From Aidingimonas lacisalsi (lineage in GTDB: Bacteria; Pseudomonadota; Gammaproteobacteria; Pseudomonadales; Halomonadaceae), in contig NZ_VRYH01000003.1 of NCBI RefSeq assembly GCF_008079445.1, positions 299,648-363,647 on the forward strand: DNA of 64,000 bases. Direction: 5' to 3'. Below are positions 56,169-64,000 of the stretch, piece by piece. Within the stretch, counting starts at the first letter, position 1. Every line of letters begins with the position of its first letter. Position numbers and translations under genes: made by a program. The notes under the pieces are model-generated. The model worked only from the letters and a program-made list of their open reading frames with translations, was not told the DNA's origin and did no database searches.

Positions 56169-58325
56169 TCACGTCAGGTCCATGGTATCATCGGGCGGTA
56201 TTATCCGGCTCAGCAAGCGGATGGCATACCGGCTGTCTGGACACCCTTCAAGCGTCCAGCCATCGTCGGAGGAGACGATCACCCCCTGGTCGTCGAGGAC
56301 GCTCAGCGTCTCCTGCCATGCGCTGTCGAGCGAGGTAGGGAGGTCGATGTAGTATGCCTGGCAGTATGCGTTCCAGGACCGCGCCTGTCGTTCTGTCGGC
56401 TTCTTGCCTATCCATCCTTGCCGGTGTAGCTCGAACGCAATGAGAGAGGCAAGGATGAATCGGTGAAGGACGTTGTGGCGATACCAATCGAGCAGTACGG
56501 CTTGCCGGGAATCGGCACCTATTCGCGCTTCATCTGCCGCATCGGTCGACTGGGGCAGTCGTATGAAACCAAGCTCGGCAACCTGCTCGAGCCATTCTGC
56601 CGGTGTGCCAGACGGTAGTGTGGCCAGGGTACCTGCCGATGCTTGACGTTGCAGGTCGATCAGCAAGTGCAGTTGCTTGAGGAGCGACCGCCGTTCGATC
56701 GCACAATGATCCGTTGCCAGCAACACCAGGGCAACCATGTTGACGGGATTGAGAGCGGCAGCCGCATTGATGCGTCGCGCCAGCTCGTCACCGAGCCGTG
56801 GGACGGCTTCACGCGTCCAGTCCGGGCGATACAGGGAGGCCGGTTGCCGCCATCTTGGCACGTGGTTGTCCAGAAACGTGTCCAGTTCAAGGGGGGCGCC
56901 GACGTTGACGGCCACGTTGCCGAACGGTTGGCGTAGGCGACGCAGTACGCGTAGCAACGCGATGGGCGATTCGCGTCGTTTCTTGCCACCCTGTAGCTCC
57001 TGCAGGTAGCTGTTGTTTTCCAATATCCGCTCGTAGCCGATATAGACGGGAACAAAGGCGAGTCGGCGCCCACTACCCGCCGAACGGGCGTGCGAGCGAA
57101 GCGTCATGGCCAGCATGCCCGGGCGAGGAGGCAGCATGTGTCCACCGCGCGATCGTCCTCCTTCGATAAAGTACTCCAAGGGATGACCACGCAGCAGCAG
57201 TCGATGCAGATACTCGTTGAAGACGGCGCTGTAAAGGCGGTTGTTCTTGAAGCTTCGGCGCATGAAAAAGGCACCCCCACGGCGTAACAGCGGACCGACG
57301 ATGGGCATGTCGAGGTTGCGCCCGGCGGCAATGTGTGGCGGCATCAACCCTTCCTGAAACAGCACATAAGAGAGCAGCAGATAATCGATATGGCTACGGT
57401 GGCAAGGGACATAGACCAGTGTATGGTCACCGGCCAACGCCTTGACTCTATCCAGCCCCTGAACGTTGACTCCATCATAGAGTCGGGTCCATAGCCGCCG
57501 CAGCAACTGGTCCAGGAAGCGCAGCACCGGGTACGACATATGAGAGGCGATCTCGCGACCATACCGCATCGCTCGCCGTGAGATACGGGTACGGGAATGC
57601 CCTTGAGCGACAGCGACTTCCTCGATCGCCTGACTGACGGCCGGGCTGTTGATGACACCCTCGATGAGGGTACGCCGGTGGGACAGGTCGGGACCGAGCA
57701 AGCGAATTCGGGTACGCCGGAAATGGACACGCAATAATCGAGCAGCACGTCGGGCGATGATGTCCGCGGGGCGTTCATCGATCAACTCGCGCAATATGAG
57801 CGGGTTGCCGAAATGAATTTCGACGCGCTGACGGTTCACGAGAATCGATAGGCTGCGACGTAACCGACCTGCCAGTTGCCAGCTATCTGCCGCCAGAGTG
57901 TGCCAGAGCCCGAACCGCTTGCCTGGTGCCCGGCCCCAGAAGATACTCACGGGAACGAGTTGGATACGCGACTGTGGATGGACGGAGAGATGATGGATCA
58001 TGTCATCCAGTACAGGGGCATGCGATGGCTGTCGACGGCTGCGATGCGTGAGTGCGAAACAGGTGTCGGCCCGGCGAGTGTTCAAGTCATGCACATGCCG
58101 GGCCGGAGGCAGACCATGGCGTCGACACAGGCTGTCCAGCAATAGCGCGTCGGAAAGTGCAGGGGATGGCAGAACATAGAATGTCATCGCATGTGGGTCG
58201 AGTGACAGCTTATGAGTAGCGGGTTCGATCCGACGCGGTTTGACCCACGCAGCGAGCAAGCGGCGTAGCAGAGTGCGCCCTCCGCGTGATAACCGGGATA
58301 ACCTGTCCATGGTGGTATCCGTCAT
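56169..58325 (-). CDS. plsB: Glycerol-3-phosphate 1-O-acyltransferase
   Basis: A 718-residue inner-membrane acyltransferase that makes lysophosphatidate, the first step of phospholipid synthesis. The HX4D block is CHRSHIDYLL, followed by GAFFMRRSFKNN, FIEGGRSRGGHMLPP and VPVYIGYERI, motifs I-IV of the GPAT family. E. coli PlsB is 807 residues, so this protein is about 90 shorter; the core motifs are all present. The ATG at 58325 lacks an obvious ribosome site, and another at 58310 is possible. It is divergent from the phospholipase D-like gene, also a lipid enzyme. Confidence 0.94.
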   Translation of the reverse strand: MTDTTMDRLSRLSRGGRTLLRRLLAAWVKPRRIEPATHKLSLDPHAMTFYVLPSPALSDALLLDSLCRRHGLPPARHVHDLNTRRADTCFALTHRSRRQPSHAPVLDDMIHHLSVHPQSRIQLVPVSIFWGRAPGKRFGLWHTLAADSWQLAGRLRRSLSILVNRQRVEIHFGNPLILRELIDERPADIIARRAARLLRVHFRRTRIRLLGPDLSHRRTLIEGVINSPAVSQAIEEVAVAQGHSRTRISRRAMRYGREIASHMSYPVLRFLDQLLRRLWTRLYDGVNVQGLDRVKALAGDHTLVYVPCHRSHIDYLLLSYVLFQEGLMPPHIAAGRNLDMPIVGPLLRRGGAFFMRRSFKNNRLYSAVFNEYLHRLLLRGHPLEYFIEGGRSRGGHMLPPRPGMLAMTLRSHARSAGSGRRLAFVPVYIGYERILENNSYLQELQGGKKRRESPIALLRVLRRLRQPFGNVAVNVGAPLELDTFLDNHVPRWRQPASLYRPDWTREAVPRLGDELARRINAAAALNPVNMVALVLLATDHCAIERRSLLKQLHLLIDLQRQASAGTLATLPSGTPAEWLEQVAELGFIRLPQSTDAADEARIGADSRQAVLLDWYRHNVLHRFILASLIAFELHRQGWIGKKPTERQARSWNAYCQAYYIDLPTSLDSAWQETLSVLDDQGVIVSSDDGWTLEGCPDSRYAIRLLSRIIPPDDTMDLT

Positions 58326-58442
58326 TGAATGATGTCGGTCAGTATAACGAGCGTATCGGACGCATCGTAGCCGTGATGGTGTCGGATCGGATGGTTGACT
58401 CACGAACTCATAGGTGGATGCGGGGAAACAGGGAGGTGGCCC

Positions 58443-59585
58443 ATGCGTGACAGTCGGGCGATGCGTAGCGTTTGGCGGCAGGGGAATCGGTTCGAACTGT
58501 TACCCGAGAGTAAACGTTTCTTGCCGGAGATGTTCCGGGCCGTCGAAGCGGCGCAGCGCTGGATACTCGTCGAACTCTACCTGATGGAATCGGGACGTCT
58601 GGCGAGTGATGTCATAGCGGCGTTGATTCGCGCCACTGCGCGTGGTGTGCGGGTGATGCTGTTGCTGGATGGGTATGGTGCCCTTGGGTTGAGCAACAGT
58701 GACCGTGAACGACTGGTGGCCAATGGTGTGGCATTACGGTTCTTCAATCCTCTGGCTGTCAGGTCACTGGCCAGGAATCTCAGTCGTGATCATCGCAAAC
58801 TGGTGGTCATCGATGGTGATGTCGCATTCACGGGCGGATTCGGTGCCATCGACGAATTCCTCGATGCCTGGTACGAGGTCGCCATTCGTATCGAAGGGCC
58901 AGTGATCGCTGATTGGGTCGCGTTGTTCGCTCGGCTGTGGGATTCGCCCCTGACGAGAGGCAGGGGGGATCCGGCCATGGTCAGGCAGCTTGCCGGCGAC
59001 GTGGCAACCGCTGGTACCTCGAAAGGGGACATGCCCGGTCGTGTCGTATGGGGACAAGGCTATCGTTACCAGGCGATCCGCTACTCCCTGCATCGACATG
59101 TGACGGCCGCTCAGCGACGCATCTGGATTTGCACGCCTTATTTCGCCCCCACCTTGAGATTGCGTCTTCGCCTGGTGCGAGCGGCGCGACGCGGCGTCGA
59201 TGTGCGTCTGTTGTTACCTGGCGACCACCATGACCATCCTGGTATCCGCTATGCCGGTCAGCGCTTCTATGGGCGTCTGCTACGCGCTGGTGTCAGGATC
59301 TTCGAGTTTCAGCCGACCTTCATCCATGCCAAGTTTTCATTGGCCGATGATTGGAGCAGCATTGGATCGTGCAACTTCGATCACTGGAGCCTTCATTGGA
59401 ACCTGGAAGCCAACCAGGAGGCGTTTGATGCCGGTTTTGCCGATGACGTGGCTGCACTCTTCGAGCGCAACTTCGCCATCAGCCGGGAGATCGATCCGAC
59501 CGACTGGGCTTCACGGTCTCGGTGGAAACGATTGCGTGAGTGGCTTTTTGGCATCCTCGACGACATGCTGGCTCGAGTACGTTAG
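58443..59585 (+). CDS. Phospholipase D-family protein, cardiolipin synthase-like (ClsB/C type)
   Basis: A 380-residue protein with two HKD motifs: RDHRKLVVIDGDVAFTGG and FIHAKFSLADDWSSIGSCNFD. No membrane helices precede the first domain, as in ClsB or ClsC and unlike ClsA. It probably makes cardiolipin or transfers phosphatidyl groups. GGGAGG lies 6 bases before the ATG at 58443; an upstream in-frame ATG at 58395 is less likely. Convergent with the UPF0149 gene, 15 bases apart. Confidence 0.88.
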   Translation: MRDSRAMRSVWRQGNRFELLPESKRFLPEMFRAVEAAQRWILVELYLMESGRLASDVIAALIRATARGVRVMLLLDGYGALGLSNSDRERLVANGVALRFFNPLAVRSLARNLSRDHRKLVVIDGDVAFTGGFGAIDEFLDAWYEVAIRIEGPVIADWVALFARLWDSPLTRGRGDPAMVRQLAGDVATAGTSKGDMPGRVVWGQGYRYQAIRYSLHRHVTAAQRRIWICTPYFAPTLRLRLRLVRAARRGVDVRLLLPGDHHDHPGIRYAGQRFYGRLLRAGVRIFEFQPTFIHAKFSLADDWSSIGSCNFDHWSLHWNLEANQEAFDAGFADDVAALFERNFAISREIDPTDWASRSRWKRLREWLFGILDDMLARVR

Positions 59586-59600
59586 TCAATGTCGATGGCG

Positions 59601-60242
59601 TCACGAGCGACCCTTGCGCCCGGCTGGCTTTTTCTTGCGCGGTGACGGCTTCGGTTTTTCCGGAGGGACACGGTAGTGGAGATAGAGGTCGAGTGTGAGT
59701 TCGGGAAGCTGGCTGACCAGTCTCTCCTGGCGTTGCGTATCGCTGCTGAAATCCGCCATATCGGGTTCGTCATCGAAGAGACCGGACAGGGCCATGAAAG
59801 GCAGGAGAAGGGTCGCGGCATTCTCTTCATTACCTTCGAACCAAGCGGGCTCATCAAGAAAAACGCCTTCCATGAAGCCAGCACACCAATCGCCGACTGG
59901 CGTCTCTTCCGGCGGAATTCCTCCGAGTTCGAGGTCAAAGGGGAGTTCCGGTAATTGCCCTTGTTCCAGCGCACTGATGGCATTGGCTTTCAATGCCTCC
60001 AGCAGGCCGAGGATATCGTGACGTTCGTCATCATTGGTAAACGTCGGTTCACCATGAAATAGCTCCCCGATCCAGACGGCCGGCTCGATCTCTCGGGGCG
60101 CGATTGCCAATGCCACCAGGAAACCATGCGTGCCTATCAGGTCCAGGGCTTCGGCGTTGACACGATCCGACTCGAGAAAGTCATCGAGCCGATCCAGGGC
60201 GTCATCATCGAGCAGGGGAGTGGCGGAAGGCGTTTCTGGCAT
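59601..60242 (-). CDS. UPF0149 (YecA-like) family protein
   Basis: A 213-residue protein with an all-helical UPF0149 core (about 10-170; ALDLIGTHGFLVALAIAP, and PVGDWCAGFMEGVFLDE, the family signature). It lacks the C-terminal SEC-C zinc motif of E. coli YecA and ends in a basic tail (PRKKKPAGRKGRS). Function unknown. GAGAC precedes the ATG at 60242; the longer frame is not supported. Divergent from the SprT-like gene. Confidence 0.85.
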   Translation of the reverse strand: MPETPSATPLLDDDALDRLDDFLESDRVNAEALDLIGTHGFLVALAIAPREIEPAVWIGELFHGEPTFTNDDERHDILGLLEALKANAISALEQGQLPELPFDLELGGIPPEETPVGDWCAGFMEGVFLDEPAWFEGNEENAATLLLPFMALSGLFDDEPDMADFSSDTQRQERLVSQLPELTLDLYLHYRVPPEKPKPSPRKKKPAGRKGRS

Positions 60243-60335
60243 GTCGGGTCTCGTCACGGTTCGGGCATTCAGGCAGAGAACTATCAGCGTAATGACGCTG
60301 GACGTCATCGTTTCAAGACGTCATTCTACCATCTC

Positions 60336-60896
60336 ATGAAGATATCGGCGCTTTCCACTCCCTCTCGCGACTCCCTGGCCGCGCTTGACGATACGGCATT
60401 GCAAGCCTGTTTGCGTGCTCAAGTCGATGCTGCCATGCGGGTTTGCCGGGACGTCTATCCTGAGTTGCCCGAGCCACGGGTGTGGTTCGACTTGCGCGGC
60501 AAGAGTGCTGGCCAGGCTCATTTCGGACGGGGTGGTTTGCGTTTCAACCTGACGCTCTATCGTGATAACCGCTATACGTTCCTGGCGGAAATCGTACCGC
60601 ATGAAGTGGCCCACTGGCTGGTGCATCATCTGGATGAGGGGCCTTACGTAAGGCCGCATGGCCACGAGTGGCAAACTGTGATGCGTGACCTGTTCGGTCT
60701 GCAACCACGTACCACACACAATTTCGACGTCTCTGCCGCGAGTCCCGCTCCCTATCGTTACCGCTGCGGCTGTCGCGATCATTTTTTTACAGCGCGTCGT
60801 CATGCACTGGCACGGCGCGGAAATCGCTACTACTGTCGACAATGTTCCCAAGAGTTGACCCATGAGGCATCTCGGGGTGTCCAAACTGGTGCATAA
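60336..60896 (+). CDS. SprT-like zinc metalloprotease
   Basis: A 186-residue protein of the SprT/Spartan-like family. The zinc motif is HEVAH (H89, E90, H93) in AEIVPHEVAHWLVHH, with H110 (PHGHEW) as the probable third ligand; a C-terminal zinc ribbon uses C144/C146 and C167/C170 (CGC…CRQC). The E. coli homologue's role is poorly defined. The ATG at 60336 is favoured because earlier in-frame starts overlap the UPF0149 gene. Confidence 0.88.
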   Translation: MKISALSTPSRDSLAALDDTALQACLRAQVDAAMRVCRDVYPELPEPRVWFDLRGKSAGQAHFGRGGLRFNLTLYRDNRYTFLAEIVPHEVAHWLVHHLDEGPYVRPHGHEWQTVMRDLFGLQPRTTHNFDVSAASPAPYRYRCGCRDHFFTARRHALARRGNRYYCRQCSQELTHEASRGVQTGA

Positions 60897-61045
60897 GCAC
60901 CTGAAAAATAAAAATAATTTGTTAATACCAATGTCTAAAGGGCGACAGGCGTCCGTGCGGTATATGCTGGTCTTGCTTCAGGGTACGGTGAGCAGTGCAT
61001 CGATTGCCGCCGGTGACATTCATTTCCTGGCACAGAGGTACATCC

Positions 61046-62998
<1,953 letters not shown>

Positions 62999-63083
62999 AT
63001 CGGTTAACGGCCGGGAAGCTCAATGCCTGAGCATGGCAGGTAGTGGGTGGAGACATGCCAACCCATGAGTTTCCCGGAATGAT

Positions 63084-63111
63084 AGCCGGCCTGAGGGGTC
63101 GGCTTTTTCTT
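63084..63111 (+). terminator. Rho-independent terminator after acs
   Basis: AGCCGGCC (63084-63091) pairs with GGTCGGCT-type arm 63097-63104 (one G-T pair), followed by TTTTCTT. It separates acs from the response-regulator gene. Confidence 0.8.
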
Positions 63112-63261
63112 GCCTCGTGGTGGCGGTGTCGACAATGATGATGCTGAACTTGGGAAACCTTCACACCATGGGGTAACATGCGGTACAAGGAAGGCGAACT
63201 GACACTGTGACGCATCTAGCCCACAACTTCGTTCGTCGCATGAGGACTCGGAGGAGATGCA

Positions 63262-63927
63262 ATGGCCTTTGCCCAGAAGTTCATCGTGGCCGATGACCAC
63301 CCGCTGTTCCGCGCGGCCCTGACTCAGGCGCTTCGTCAGGTGGCGCCCCAGGCCGAAATCGTCGAATCCGACACCATGGATGCCACGATTGATGTCGTAT
63401 TGCGCCACCCCGATGCCGATCTGATCTTGCTCGATCTCCATATGCCGGGCGCCCATGGGTTTTCCGGCCTGATTCAGTTACGTGGACAATCGCCCGATAT
63501 TCCGGTGGCCGTCATATCCGGTAGTGATGAGCCCCATGTCGTGCGCCGTGCTATCGACTACGGCTCTTCGGGTTTCATTCCCAAGTCGTCATCGTTGACG
63601 CTGATTGCCGAGGCCGTCGGCGAAATCCTGGATGGCGAAGTCTGGCTTCCCCCCGAACTCGCTGAAACCTTGGGGGATGTCGATGAGGAGGAAGCTCGCT
63701 TTGCCGAAGCGATCGCGGCGCTGACGCCGCAGCAGTTTCGTGTGCTCAATATGCTCACGGATGGATTGCTCAATAAGCAGATCGCCTACGAACTCAATGT
63801 GTCGGAAGCCACGATCAAGGCCCACGTCACGGCGATTCTACGCAAGCTTGGCGTTCATTCCCGTACTCAGGCGGTGATTGCCGCTCAGAAACTCGAAGTC
63901 GAACCACCGAAGGTGGAAGAGTCCTAG
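63262..63927 (+). CDS. LuxR/NarL-type response regulator, ErdR/AgmR-like
   Basis: A 221-residue two-domain regulator. The receiver domain (about 5-125) has the acidic pair DD (11-12) and the phospho-acceptor D58 in LILLDLHMPG; the C-terminal LuxR helix-turn-helix (about 150-210) has LTPQQFRVLNMLTDGLLNKQIAYEL and SEATIKAHVTAILRKLGVHSRTQAV. Pseudomonas ErdR/AgmR proteins of this type activate acs, and this gene lies right after acs, so it probably controls acetate or alcohol use. The cognate sensor kinase is not in the window. The last 70 bases after the stop hold nothing recognisable. Confidence 0.9.
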   Translation: MAFAQKFIVADDHPLFRAALTQALRQVAPQAEIVESDTMDATIDVVLRHPDADLILLDLHMPGAHGFSGLIQLRGQSPDIPVAVISGSDEPHVVRRAIDYGSSGFIPKSSSLTLIAEAVGEILDGEVWLPPELAETLGDVDEEEARFAEAIAALTPQQFRVLNMLTDGLLNKQIAYELNVSEATIKAHVTAILRKLGVHSRTQAVIAAQKLEVEPPKVEES

Positions 63928-64000
63928 CTACGAGTAGCAGCACACGAGCAAGGGACGGGGGCTGCGACTCCGGCCTGCCGGGGAAGTGGCGCAACGCTTT

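Overview
The window looks like chromosomal core DNA from a moderately halophilic gammaproteobacterium, most likely of the Halomonadaceae (Halomonas-like). Evidence for this is an ectoine hydroxylase gene (ectD), a choline dehydrogenase/BCCT transporter pair (betA-betT), acidic proteins, GC-rich coding sequence, and gammaproteobacterial gene orders such as dapA-bamC-purC near bcp and bepA/perM, scpA-scpB-rluB, and adk-tsaB. Genus and species are inferred, not proven. I see no phage, transposase, integrase or CRISPR array.

Layout. 0-7 kb: a partial gene; an ECF41-type sigma factor co-transcribed with an AhpD-like peroxidase behind an almost ideal ECF41 promoter; an aldo/keto reductase divergent from an MmyB-type regulator; a small membrane protein; a 7TM diguanylate cyclase; and an RlpA-like lipoprotein with a decayed partial copy on the other side of the cyclase gene. 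7-13 kb: orphan ectD, an unknown small protein, a lytic-transglycosylase lipoprotein, a hydrolase and a cysteine synthase-glutaredoxin fusion. 12-17 kb: an aldehyde/redox cluster (Tat-exported aldo/keto reductase, AraC-type regulator, two MDR dehydrogenases). 17-21 kb: rhomboid protease, VOC protein, an exported BFN-PDZ protein, YrhK and YciI-like proteins, and an arylamine N-acetyltransferase carrying an extra N-terminal domain behind a MerR-type promoter. 21-27 kb: betA-betT, an HMG-CoA-lyase-like enzyme and a TauE/SafE permease.

27-64 kb is mostly housekeeping: tesB, tadA, mltF, purL, scpA-scpB-rluB, two tandem tRNA-Lys genes, nadA, bepA, a TusA-like protein, perM, bcp, dapA-bamC-MBL hydrolase-purC, trmO, a GNAT acetyltransferase, nadC, ampD, aceE-aceF, adk, tsaB-rsmJ, plsB, a cardiolipin-synthase-like phospholipase D, a UPF0149 protein, a SprT-like metalloprotease, acs and an ErdR/AgmR-like response regulator.

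How the parts fit together. Osmoadaptation is represented by ectD and betA/betT, thiol, oxidant and aldehyde defence by several small cassettes, NAD synthesis by nadA and nadC, and acetate/pyruvate entry by aceEF and acs with its likely regulator. The most unusual signals are (i) the MerR-type promoter in front of the fused N-acetyltransferase, with no merR gene nearby; (ii) three copies of an 8-base box before nadA; (iii) a near-identical hairpin upstream of both ectD and the HMG-CoA-lyase-like gene; (iv) a long dyad around the betT promoter; and (v) the frameshifted rlpA remnant. I did not find a clear multi-gene system of an undescribed type.
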